A stretch of DNA of 64,000 nucleotides from Winogradskyella costae (GTDB taxonomy: Bacteria; Bacteroidota; Bacteroidia; Flavobacteriales; Flavobacteriaceae): positions 1,488,001 through 1,552,000 of the forward strand of contig NZ_JABFDK010000001.1 in the NCBI RefSeq assembly GCF_013403865.1, in the 5' to 3' direction. The position numbers were made by a program, and so were the translations under genes. The notes under the pieces were generated by a model. The model worked only from the letters and a program-made list of their open reading frames with translations, was not told where the DNA came from and ran no database searches. Every line of letters begins with the position of its first letter. Position 1 is the stretch's first letter. Of the stretch, positions 8,945 through 16,681 are shown in pieces.

Positions 8945-10339
8945 ATGAAAAAAGCAGGACGAAAAATAAAAGGATTAAGATGGTGGGTAGTTACTTTAAT
9001 AGCTATCGCTACAATTATCAATTACATTGATCGTACTTCGCTAAGTGTGCTTTGGCCAGAAATTGCTAATGACTTATATCCAGGACACACCGCTGATGAA
9101 ACAAAAGCCATTTATGCACTAATATCCATTATTTTCGTTTTTTCTTATGCTTTCGGACAAGCAATATTTGGTAAGATTTTCGATTGGGTAGGTACGCGAA
9201 TGGGATTTGTACTTTCAATAGGAGTATGGTCTGTTGCTACGGCATTACATGCTTTTGCTAATGGTATTTTAAGTTTTGGGATATTCCGCGCAATATTAGG
9301 AGTTTCAGAGGCAGGAAATTGGCCTGGTGCAACCAAAGGAAACGCAGAATGGTTTCCTACTAAAGAACGTGCGCTAGCACAAGGGATTTTTAATTCTGGC
9401 GCAGCTATCGGTGGTATTATATCCATTCCATTAATTGCGACCTTGTCAATATATTTTAGTTGGAAGGCTATATTTATTCTTATTGGTTTAGCAGGTTTAC
9501 TTTGGTTAATTCCTTGGTGGATTTTAGTTAAAGCAGCTCCAAAAGATCACCCTTGGATTACTGATGAAGAACGTGAATATATCTTAACAGGACAAAAAAA
9601 CGAAGACTTTGATGGTGATGGAGTAGAGGATCAAGAATACAATCCTAATACGGGTGAATTACTTGGCCATAAACAAAGTTGGGGTGTCATATTAGCTTCG
9701 GCAGCAATAGATCCAATTTGGTGGTTATTTGTTTTCTGGATACCAATTTATTTAAATGAAGTCTTTGCTATGGACGTGAAGTCAATGGCATTATATGGTT
9801 GGGTTCCTTATGCGGGCGCCATGATAGGTGCTTATTATGGGGGTATCTTAGCTCGTAATAAACTTAAAAAAGGATGGAATGTTGATAAAACACGTAAAAT
9901 GGTAATAACCCTTGGTTGTTTTGTGATGTTGCCTGCATTATTAGCAATGTCTAACCCTCTAGGTATTGAAACGGCTGTCATAGACTTTTTAAATGGTCTT
10001 GGAGCTACAACTATGAGCGTTACAGATATGCAGAACCCAGGTGCAACAACAGCTGTAATATTAATGGCAGTAATTTTATTTGGTTTTCAAACTGCAATAG
10101 GGAACGTTCAAACACTTCCTAGTGATCTTTTTAGTGGTAAAACAGTAGGTTCTTTAGCAGGATTTTCTGGTATGGCTGCTAAACTTACTGCTGCAGGATT
10201 AACCTATTTAGTACCGTGGTTAACAAGCGGAGGAAATTATACACCAGCTTTTATTATAGGAGCAACTTTAGCATTATTAACAGTGGCTAGTGTTTGGATA
10301 TTTATTCCAAAAGTAAAACCAGTGACAAAAAAAGTATAA
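8945..10339 (+). CDS. MFS uronate transporter, ExuT/DEH-transporter-like
   Basis: A 464-residue inner-membrane carrier with 12 predicted membrane helices. The ACS-family pattern is visible: NYIDRTSLSVLWPEI in helix 1, GKIFDWVGTRMGF for the loop 2-3 motif, and FRAILGVSEAGNWPGATK, characteristic of hexuronate transporters. It probably brings unsaturated uronate or DEH into the cytoplasm. One odd feature is a hydrophilic central loop with a DxDxDG calcium-binding-like motif (FDGDGVEDQEYNPNTGEL, about residues 222-239); its role is unknown. The gene lies between gntR and an SDR in one operon, which supports the substrate assignment. Confidence 0.88.
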   Translation: MKKAGRKIKGLRWWVVTLIAIATIINYIDRTSLSVLWPEIANDLYPGHTADETKAIYALISIIFVFSYAFGQAIFGKIFDWVGTRMGFVLSIGVWSVATALHAFANGILSFGIFRAILGVSEAGNWPGATKGNAEWFPTKERALAQGIFNSGAAIGGIISIPLIATLSIYFSWKAIFILIGLAGLLWLIPWWILVKAAPKDHPWITDEEREYILTGQKNEDFDGDGVEDQEYNPNTGELLGHKQSWGVILASAAIDPIWWLFVFWIPIYLNEVFAMDVKSMALYGWVPYAGAMIGAYYGGILARNKLKKGWNVDKTRKMVITLGCFVMLPALLAMSNPLGIETAVIDFLNGLGATTMSVTDMQNPGATTAVILMAVILFGFQTAIGNVQTLPSDLFSGKTVGSLAGFSGMAAKLTAAGLTYLVPWLTSGGNYTPAFIIGATLALLTVASVWIFIPKVKPVTKKV

Positions 10340-10365
10340 CATAATTATATATTAAATTAATAAAA

Positions 10366-11130
10366 ATGAGTAATAACAAAGGAAAAGTAGCTATAGTAAC
10401 AGGAGCTACAGGCGGAATAGGTTTTGAAGTAGCAAAGAGATTAGGTACAGATGGATATACAGTTGTTTTAAACGGTATTGATGACAAAACTGGAGTAGAA
10501 AAAGTAAAGGAGCTTACAGAAGCTGGAATCACAGCTGAGTATCTTGGTTTTGATGTTACAAATGAAGAGCAAGTAACCTCAAATATCACTAAAATTGGTG
10601 AGAAATATGGTAGAATTGATGTACTTGTAAACAATGCAGGTGGTTTAGGTGGTAGATCTCGTTTTGAGGAAATGACCACTGAATTTTACAGAAATGTAAT
10701 GGCATTGAACTTAGATTCTGTGTTTTTTGCATCAAGAGCGGCTATACCGTTCTTGAAAAAAGGAGAGCATCCTTCTATTATTAATTATACATCAAATGCA
10801 GGATGGACTGCTGGCGGACCTGGTGCAGGTATCTACGGTACGTCTAAAGCAGGTGTTCACGCAATTACTAGAGCTTTAGCAAAAGATTTGGCTGAATACG
10901 GAATTAGAGTAAATGCAGTATCACCAGGTACTATTGACACACCTTTCCACGCTCAAATTAAAGCGACTAAGCCAGAAGTTTTTGCATCTTGGGCCAATAA
11001 TATTATGTTAGGAAGATTAGGACAGCCAGAAGATGTTTCTGGTGTTATTTCTTTCTTAGCAAGTAAAGATGCTGCTTTTATTACAGCTGAAACTATCCAA
11101 ATTGGTGGTGGACAAGCATTAGGTATTTAA
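10366..11130 (+). CDS. Short-chain dehydrogenase, probable DEH reductase
   Basis: A 254-residue classical SDR. The NAD(P)-binding glycine motif TGATGGIGFEVAKRLG lies near residues 14-29, NNAGG around 89-93, the catalytic Ser in NYTSNAGW, and the YxxxK pair in IYGTSKAG. The C-terminal part contains SPGTIDTPFH and the closing IQIGGGQALGI. It follows the MFS transporter by 26 bases in the gntR operon. Since a transporter, KdgF, KDG kinase and KDPG aldolase are present, the missing step is reduction of DEH to KDG; this enzyme, or the partial SDR at the left edge, is the candidate. Cofactor preference is not clear from the sequence. Confidence 0.88.
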   Translation: MSNNKGKVAIVTGATGGIGFEVAKRLGTDGYTVVLNGIDDKTGVEKVKELTEAGITAEYLGFDVTNEEQVTSNITKIGEKYGRIDVLVNNAGGLGGRSRFEEMTTEFYRNVMALNLDSVFFASRAAIPFLKKGEHPSIINYTSNAGWTAGGPGAGIYGTSKAGVHAITRALAKDLAEYGIRVNAVSPGTIDTPFHAQIKATKPEVFASWANNIMLGRLGQPEDVSGVISFLASKDAAFITAETIQIGGGQALGI

Positions 11131-11198
11131 TAAAAACAGTATTATATCAATGTGAACTCGGTGTTTTTCTAAAGTTTACTTTGATTCTGTAGTATAAT

Positions 11199-11236
11199 AA
11201 AAGGTGGTTGAACTAAAATTTAACCACCTTTTTTTT
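11199..11236. terminator. Bidirectional terminator between the SDR and lacI
   Basis: An 11-bp perfect stem, AAAAGGTGGTT (11199-11209) and AACCACCTTTT (11222-11232), is followed by T residues on the plus strand and flanked by A residues that give a U-run on the minus transcript. It lies between the ends of two convergent genes and serves both. Confidence 0.88.
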
Positions 11237-11252
11237 GTTTTAATGCTTGGGT

Positions 11253-12272
11253 TTATTTTGAAGAATCCCTGACAATCAATTCCGCATCTAAAATGATTTT
11301 ATTTAAGCTTTGTTTTATCTCACCTTTAGAAACATGATTTAAAAAGGTCTCTGCTGCAATACGTCCTATATCCTTACTGTGTTGATCAATACTTGTAATA
11401 GATGGACTTACCAAAGATGTGAAAGGTTCATTACCAAAACCAACTAGTCGTATGTCGTTAGGGACGTGTATGCGATTCTCATTTAAAATCTGTAAGGCTC
11501 CAAGGGCCGCATTATCACTTGCAGCATAAACTGCATCTGGTCTATTTTTTAATTGAAGTAGTTTTTCCATTTCAATTCTACCATCTTCAAGTGTAAGAGA
11601 GCATTCAACAATAAGCGTATCATCAATAGGAAGCTTATTTTTCTTTAAAGCATCAACATAACCTCTAATTCTATTATTGAAAATTCGTGTTCGCCTATAG
11701 CCACCTATATGAGCAATGCGTTTACACCCCTTTTCAACCAAATGCTCAACGATGACATGGCTACTATCATAATCATTAATACCAACGTAATCTACATTAA
11801 GATCGTTTTCCCCGCGATCAAATAGTATTAAAGGAATACCATTAGACTTTATTTTTTCGTAATGCGATACATCAACAGTTTCATTAGCCATTGAAGCTAT
11901 AATACCATCGACTTGAGTGTATAAAAGCGTATCTATATTTTTACATTCTTTTTCAAAAGATTCGTTAGATTGGGTAATGATGATGTTGTAACCGGCTTTG
12001 TTAAGAACAGCCTCCATGTTTTCTAAAACGGAAGAAAAGAAGTTACTATTAGTTCGAGGCACAATAACACCTACCAAATTGGTTTTTCCCTTTCTTAAGG
12101 CACTTGCCAAATGATTAGGCTGGTAATCGAGTTCTTTAGCAACACGCTTAACGGCCCGCTTCGTTTTATCACTAATTCGCGAATCGTTATGCATTGCTTT
12201 GGAAACTGCTGCAGGTGAAATGTTTAGCTTGCTAGCAATGTCTTTTAGAGTTGTTCTTTTTTTATTCGCCAA
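11253..12272 (-). CDS. LacI family transcriptional regulator
   Basis: A 339-residue full-length LacI protein. The N-terminal helix-turn-helix (about residues 7-30, LKDIASKLNISPAAVSKAMHN) and hinge helix (YQPNHLASALRKGKTN) are followed by the periplasmic-binding-like sensor domain (VGVIVPRTNSNFFSSVL, DGIIASMA, LILFDRG, HIGGYRR, AASDNAALGALQILN, SPSITSIDQH). It is divergent from kdgK. Two strong palindromes in the shared 147-base region (12280-12309 and 12364-12383) carry the central CG step typical of LacI operators, so it probably controls itself and kdgK-eda. The ligand is likely a uronate intermediate, by context only. Confidence 0.93.
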   Translation of the reverse strand: MANKKRTTLKDIASKLNISPAAVSKAMHNDSRISDKTKRAVKRVAKELDYQPNHLASALRKGKTNLVGVIVPRTNSNFFSSVLENMEAVLNKAGYNIIITQSNESFEKECKNIDTLLYTQVDGIIASMANETVDVSHYEKIKSNGIPLILFDRGENDLNVDYVGINDYDSSHVIVEHLVEKGCKRIAHIGGYRRTRIFNNRIRGYVDALKKNKLPIDDTLIVECSLTLEDGRIEMEKLLQLKNRPDAVYAASDNAALGALQILNENRIHVPNDIRLVGFGNEPFTSLVSPSITSIDQHSKDIGRIAAETFLNHVSKGEIKQSLNKIILDAELIVRDSSK

Positions 12273-12279
12273 GTTTTTA

Positions 12280-12309
12280 TATATTTGCTTAATCGATTAA
12301 GCAAATATA
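12280..12309. promoter_or_regulatory. LacI operator 1, 30-bp perfect palindrome
   Basis: The stretch is fully self-complementary around the CG at 12294-12295, with core TTGCTTAATCGATTAAGCAA. It begins 8 bases upstream of the lacI start codon, so it overlaps the probable lacI promoter or leader. The same 20-bp core recurs at 12364-12383, with centres 79 bp apart. Confidence 0.85.
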
Positions 12310-12363
12310 GTATTTTAACTATAAGAATCAAAGCTGCTAGGTTTTGATTTATTTTTAACTACG

Positions 12364-12383
12364 TTGCTTAATCGATTAAGCAA
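12364..12383. promoter_or_regulatory. LacI operator 2 before kdgK
   Basis: A perfect 20-bp palindrome, TTGCTTAATCGATTAAGCAA, identical in core to operator 1, ends 37 bases before the kdgK ATG. A pair of identical sites 79 bp apart between divergent genes suggests DNA looping or joint control of lacI and kdgK. Confidence 0.85.
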
Positions 12384-12419
12384 ATAAAGATTTTATAACT
12401 AAATAAACAAATATTCAGA

Positions 12420-13466
12420 ATGAAAAAAGTAGTCACTTTTGGAGAAATTATGCTAAGATTAGCACCTCAAGGTTTTTTAAGATTTTCTCAAGCTAATAAT
12501 TTTGATGCCATCTATGGTGGTGGAGAATCTAATGTTGCAGTTTCTTTAGCAAACTATGGTGTACCTGTTGATTTTGTAACAAGGTTACCAAAGAATGATA
12601 TCGGAGAATGTGCGATGATGGAAATGCGTAAAAGAGGAGTTGGTGTCGATAAAATTATTTATGGTGGAGACCGATTGGGGATTTATTTCTTAGAAACAGG
12701 TGCTGTAAGTAGAGGTTCTAAAGTAGTTTACGATAGAGCACACTCTGCAATTTCTGAAATTACACCAGGAATGGTAGATTGGAAAGCTGTTTTTAAAGAT
12801 GTGGCCTGGTTTCATTGGACAGGTATTACTCCAGCAATTTCTCAAGGTGCAGCAGATGCATGTTTAGAAGCTGTAAAAATAGCTAGCGAAATGGGTGTTA
12901 CGATTTCTACAGATTTAAATTACAGAGCTAAACTTTGGACATTTTGTGATGAAGCTCACAGAGAGAAAATAATGACAGAATTAACATCGTATTGTGATGT
13001 TATTTTAGGAAATGAAGAAGATGCTGAAAAACATTTTAATATAAAGCCAGAAGGTTTAGATATTACAACGCAAGGGCACGATGTAAAAGCAGAAGCATTC
13101 TTATCCGTTTGTAAGCAAATGATGGAAAAATTTCCAAGAGCTAAAAAAGTAATTACGACATTAAGAGGTTCAATTTCTGCATCACACAATACTTGGGCTG
13201 GTGTATTGTACGATGGTAAAAAAATGTACGAAACGCGTCAGTATCAAATTACAGATATTGTGGATCGTGTAGGTGGTGGAGATTCATTTATGGGTGGATT
13301 AATCTATGGTTTGCTAAAATATCCTGAAGATGATCAAAACGCGTTAGACTTTGCTGTTGCGGCATCATGTTTAAAACACACGATAAAAGGTGATGCTAAC
13401 TTAGTTACTGTTTCTGAGGTTGAAAAACTAATGGGAGGTGATGCATCTGGGCGTGTAGCACGTTAA
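12420..13466 (+). CDS. kdgK: 2-keto-3-deoxygluconate (KDG) kinase, PfkB family
   Basis: A 348-residue cytoplasmic sugar kinase that phosphorylates KDG to KDPG with ATP. The PfkB fold is recognised from the N-terminal GEIMLRLAP, the substrate-side GGGESNVAVSLANYG motif, and the C-terminal anion-hole signature DRVGGGDSFMGGLIYGLL that carries the catalytic Asp. An internal KKVITTLRGS segment corresponds to the nucleotide-binding strand. Directly downstream is the aldolase that cleaves its product. Divergence from lacI and the operator at 12364 make induction by uronate metabolites likely. Length fits the family (about 310-350). Confidence 0.92.
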   Translation: MKKVVTFGEIMLRLAPQGFLRFSQANNFDAIYGGGESNVAVSLANYGVPVDFVTRLPKNDIGECAMMEMRKRGVGVDKIIYGGDRLGIYFLETGAVSRGSKVVYDRAHSAISEITPGMVDWKAVFKDVAWFHWTGITPAISQGAADACLEAVKIASEMGVTISTDLNYRAKLWTFCDEAHREKIMTELTSYCDVILGNEEDAEKHFNIKPEGLDITTQGHDVKAEAFLSVCKQMMEKFPRAKKVITTLRGSISASHNTWAGVLYDGKKMYETRQYQITDIVDRVGGGDSFMGGLIYGLLKYPEDDQNALDFAVAASCLKHTIKGDANLVTVSEVEKLMGGDASGRVAR

Positions 13467-13582
13467 TTAAATATTAATCAATAAAAATAAAAATCCTTCT
13501 AAAGCTTGTGTTGAACGTACGTGCATCGCTAAAATGATTTCGTAAGATCAACTGAAGAATAGGGGCGATTTAAGATAAGATT

Positions 13583-14251
13583 ATGGCAAATTATACAAGA
13601 ATAGAAGTCGCAAATGTTATGAAACAAACCGGAATGGTGCCTTTGTTTTATAATCCAGACATAGAAATTAGTAAAAAAGTAATCAAAGCTACTTACGATG
13701 GTGGTGCACGTTTACTAGAGTTTACAGCAAGAGGAGATTTTGCTCACGAAGTTTTTGGTGAGTTAAACAAATGGGTACTTAAAGAATTGCCAGGCATGAT
13801 TATGGGAGTTGGTTCTGTAACTGACGCAGCATCTGCCTCTCGTTTTATGGCACTGGGTGCCAACTTCATTGTAACACCTGTTTTAAGAGAAGATATCGCC
13901 ATTGTTTGTAATAGACGTAAAGTCGCTTGGTCACCAGGTTGTGGAACACTAACTGAAATTTGTAGAGCCGAAGAATTAGGATGTGAGGTTGTAAAATTAT
14001 TTCCGGGAGATATCTATGGTCCAGCATTTGTTAAAGCCATTAAAGGGCCGCAACCTTGGACAAGCGTTATGCCAACAGGTGGAGTATCGCCAACAAAAGA
14101 AAATTTAGAAGGTTGGTTTAAAGCCGGAGTAACATGTGTTGGTATGGGGTCTCAATTGATAGCAAAAGGTGCAGATGGTAGCTACGATTTAGCAAAAATT
14201 GAATCAGATACAAGAAATGCATTAAGTATTATTAGTGCTTTAAAATCATAA
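13583..14251 (+). CDS. eda: KDPG/KHG aldolase
   Basis: A 222-residue class I aldolase of the Entner-Doudoroff type, splitting KDPG into pyruvate and glyceraldehyde-3-phosphate. The Schiff-base lysine sits in EVVKLFPGDIYG. Other family marks are GTVTDAASA-like GSVTDAASASRFMALGANFIV, SPGCGTLTEI and the phosphate-binding PTGGVSP. It follows kdgK after a 116-base gap with no gene or clear terminator, so the two are probably co-transcribed. It completes the alginate monomer pathway encoded in this locus. Confidence 0.93.
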   Translation: MANYTRIEVANVMKQTGMVPLFYNPDIEISKKVIKATYDGGARLLEFTARGDFAHEVFGELNKWVLKELPGMIMGVGSVTDAASASRFMALGANFIVTPVLREDIAIVCNRRKVAWSPGCGTLTEICRAEELGCEVVKLFPGDIYGPAFVKAIKGPQPWTSVMPTGGVSPTKENLEGWFKAGVTCVGMGSQLIAKGADGSYDLAKIESDTRNALSIISALKS

Positions 14252-14254
14252 TTA

Positions 14255-14770
14255 TTGAAATCGTCAGCTGTAACTATCAAAGAACTTTCGTCTTTATCTG
14301 GGTATTCTATATCTACAGTGTCTAAAGCATTAAATAATAAGCTAGATATTAGTAAGGCTACACGAGAAACAATAAAAACTATAGCTAAACAGTATGACTA
14401 TGTACCAAATAGTTATGCTGTTTCTCTTAGAATGCAAAAAACGGGCTCTATTGCGGTAATCGTCCCCGAAGTTACTGAGGCGTGCTTCAGTCAATCGCTA
14501 TGTCAACTACAAAAGTCGGCTGAAAACTTAGGCTATAGAGTTTTGTTTTATCAATCATTCAATTCTGAAACAAAGGAGTTAAATTATATAAAGAGTCTTA
14601 GTGACGGCTCTATTGATGGTATTATCGTTGTTTCGGCACAAGACAAGCAGAAACCAGAATATACTAATCATTCATTTCCTATTGAATTACTTTATATTGA
14701 CTACAATCAATCAGTAGACGAAATTAATCGATTATCTTATAGTTGTCTAATAAATTTATTAGATAGATAA
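14255..14770 (+). pseudogene. Truncated LacI-type regulator
   Basis: An open frame beginning with TTG at 14255 encodes 171 residues: a complete LacI helix-turn-helix (VTIKELSSLSGYSISTVSKA), the hinge (YVPNSYAVSLRMQKTG) and only the first half of the sensor domain (AVIVPEVTEACFSQSL, DGIIVVSAQ), then a stop. LacI proteins are usually about 330-345 residues, so the second sub-domain is missing. The non-ATG start and 3-base spacing behind eda suggest translational coupling or decay. It may be a pseudogene or a DNA-binding remnant able to compete at LacI sites; the latter is speculation. A TTAATCGATTA half-operator lies in its 3' end (14724-14734). Confidence 0.65.
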
Positions 14771-14832
14771 AACTTTATTTTTGTGCATCATAACTTCAAA
14801 ATCCTACTGCTCTGAAAAAAGCAATACAATAT

Positions 14833-15642
14833 ATGGTTATAAGCGCTTTTGCATTTACATTTATGAATGCTTTTGTGAAGTATTTAGACCATTTTAGTGT
14901 TTATCAAATTGTTTTTTTTAGATCTATCGGATCGTTGTTTTTTACGATGCCATTCTTATTGAAGAATAAAATTTCGCTATTAGGAAATAAAAAAGGACTC
15001 TTAATAATGCGAAGTATATTTGGGCTTATTTCAATGACATTATTCTTTTTGTCTATAAAATATATTGCCATGGGAACAGCGGTTTCCATTCGGTATATCG
15101 GTCCAATATTTGCGGCATTTTTTGCCTTGCTATTTCTAAAGGAAAAAATAAAACCTATTCAATGGTTATTTTTCCTAATTGCATTTATAGGTGTCCTTGT
15201 GCTAAAAGGATTTGATACCGAAACAGATATTAAGGGTATTGTGTTTGCTTTAATTTCGGCGGTGTTTGTAGGACTAGTTTACATCACTATACGAAAAATT
15301 GGAAGTGGAGACCACCCAGTAGTTGTAGTCAATTATTTTATGATTATATCAGCTGTTATTGGTGGTGTGTTGGCCATTACCGATTGGGTAAATCCTGTTG
15401 GTAAAGAATGGCTAGTATTATTAAGTTTAGGTGTTTTTGGCTATTTTGCGCAATTGTACATGACCAAAGCCATGCAAGTAGGCGAGACCAATCAAATAGC
15501 ACCACTTAAATATCTAGAGGTTATTTTTACCATGATCATCGGCTTATTCTGGTTTGGCGAAATTTATACCATTTGGACGGTTTTGGGAATTTTACTTATT
15601 GTCTTGGGCTTAACGTTGAACGTTGTGACAAAGAAAAAATAG
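14833..15642 (+). CDS. EamA/DMT family membrane transporter
   Basis: A 269-residue inner-membrane protein with ten hydrophobic helices arranged as two EamA repeats (MNAFVKYLDHFSVYQIVFFRS in the first; FVGLVYITIRKIGSGDHPVV at the start of the second). Substrate cannot be predicted; DMT carriers export amino acids, nucleobases or other metabolites. The first ATG is at 14833, but the reading frame is open upstream to 14794 and a CTG at 14812 would add seven residues that resemble the usual start of this family, so the true start is uncertain. It is convergent with metF, four bases from its end. Confidence 0.85.
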   Translation: MVISAFAFTFMNAFVKYLDHFSVYQIVFFRSIGSLFFTMPFLLKNKISLLGNKKGLLIMRSIFGLISMTLFFLSIKYIAMGTAVSIRYIGPIFAAFFALLFLKEKIKPIQWLFFLIAFIGVLVLKGFDTETDIKGIVFALISAVFVGLVYITIRKIGSGDHPVVVVNYFMIISAVIGGVLAITDWVNPVGKEWLVLLSLGVFGYFAQLYMTKAMQVGETNQIAPLKYLEVIFTMIIGLFWFGEIYTIWTVLGILLIVLGLTLNVVTKKK

Positions 15643-15646
15643 AATA

Positions 15647-16600
15647 CTAAAACAACTCAGACGCAATCGCTTTTATATTGTCACTTTTTCCCATAGAATA
15701 GTAGTGCAAAACAGGAACACCTGCTTGTTGTAATTCCTTAGATTGTTGAATAGCCCATTCTACGCCAACTTGCCGCACTTGTTCATTGCTTTTACAACCA
15801 TCTACAGCTTCTATTAAATCTTCAGGTAAATCAATTTTAAAAACTTGTGGTAATAACTGTAAATGGCGCTTTACGGCAATAGGTTTAATACCAGGAATTA
15901 TAGGTACATTAATCCCTTCTGCCTTAGCAGCTGCGACAAATTCAAAATACTTTTTATTGTCAAAAAACATTTGCGTAACTACGTAATCAGCTCCTGCATC
16001 TACTTTTTCTTTTAGACGTTTTAAATCCGTCTTCAAAGATGGTGATTCAATATGTTTTTCAGGATAACCAGCAACTCCAATGCAAAAATCAGATTTGTCA
16101 TCAGCCTCAAGAACATCATGTAAATACTGCCCTTTATTAAGATTTTGAATCTGACTCACCAAACCTTTTGCAAATTGGTGTCCTCCATCACAAGCCTCAA
16201 AATATTGTTGATGCTTCATCGCATCTCCTCGTAAGGCCATCACATTATTTATACCTAGATAATGACAATCTACAAGCAAATACTCTGTTTCTTCTTTTGT
16301 AAATCCGCCACACAATACATGCGGAACCGTATCAACGTCATATTTGTGTTTAATAGCAGCACAAATACCAACAGTTCCTGGTCGCATACGTGTAATCTTG
16401 CGATCTAGAAGCCCCTCTTTTTCAATATAGAGGTATTCTTCTCTAGAGGTTGTAACATCTATAAAAGGTGGGTTAAATTCCATTAAAGGCTCAATATTAT
16501 TGTACAATTGCTGAATGCTATTTCCTTTTTTAGGTGGAATAATTTCAAAGGAAAATAACGTTTTTCCATTGGCGTTTTTTATGTGATCTGTTACTTTCAT
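15647..16600 (-). CDS. metF: Methylenetetrahydrofolate reductase
   Basis: A 317-residue FAD enzyme that reduces 5,10-methylene-THF to 5-methyl-THF, the methyl donor for methionine synthase. The TIM-barrel signature elements are visible: FSFEIIPPKKG near the N-terminus, VTTSREE, MALRGD for substrate binding, and YVVTQMFFDN. The ATG at 16600 was chosen; an in-frame GTG at 16606 lies at the edge of a hairpin and is less likely. It is the last gene of a minus-strand methionine operon behind metH, and therefore under the SAM riboswitch at about 21718-21837. Confidence 0.94.
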   Translation of the reverse strand: MKVTDHIKNANGKTLFSFEIIPPKKGNSIQQLYNNIEPLMEFNPPFIDVTTSREEYLYIEKEGLLDRKITRMRPGTVGICAAIKHKYDVDTVPHVLCGGFTKEETEYLLVDCHYLGINNVMALRGDAMKHQQYFEACDGGHQFAKGLVSQIQNLNKGQYLHDVLEADDKSDFCIGVAGYPEKHIESPSLKTDLKRLKEKVDAGADYVVTQMFFDNKKYFEFVAAAKAEGINVPIIPGIKPIAVKRHLQLLPQVFKIDLPEDLIEAVDGCKSNEQVRQVGVEWAIQQSKELQQAGVPVLHYYSMGKSDNIKAIASELF

Positions 16601-16606
16601 ACGCAC

Positions 16607-16624
16607 TTCCCACGAAAGTGGGAA
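16607..16624. repeat. Short hairpin between metH and metF
   Basis: TTCCCAC and GTGGGAA form a perfect 7-bp stem around a four-base GAAA. It is in the 81-base gap between metH and metF together with a second hairpin at 16657-16676. It could modulate the metF part of the operon mRNA. On the plus strand it is followed by a T-run, so it may also act as terminator for eamA read-through, although it lies within the met operon. Confidence 0.45.
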
Positions 16625-16656
16625 TCTTTTTAATTACTAATTATATTATAAAATAG

Positions 16657-16676
16657 ATTCCTGCTTGTGCAGGAAT
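16657..16676. repeat. REP-like palindrome, copy 1
   Basis: ATTCCTGC-TTGT-GCAGGAAT is an 8-bp perfect stem. A degenerate copy (ATTCCTGG-TTAT-GCAGAAAT) occurs at 19377-19396 in the other intergenic gap of the same operon. Small dispersed hairpins of this ATTCCTGC...GCAGGAAT type are familiar intergenic repeats in bacterial genomes. Both lie just after the stop codons of their upstream gene, where such elements protect mRNA 3' ends. Confidence 0.55.
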
Positions 16677-16681
16677 TACTG

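Noticed and set aside
10302-10679. 125-codon open frame on the minus strand under the SDR gene
   Set aside because: It lies antisense to a clear SDR coding sequence, has a low-complexity Ser/Pro/Phe-rich translation and no start context; it is a shadow of codon bias.
13467-13582. Possible small gene or RNA in the kdgK-eda gap
   Set aside because: Only a few codons open in any frame and no terminator or clear hairpin; nothing supportable was seen.
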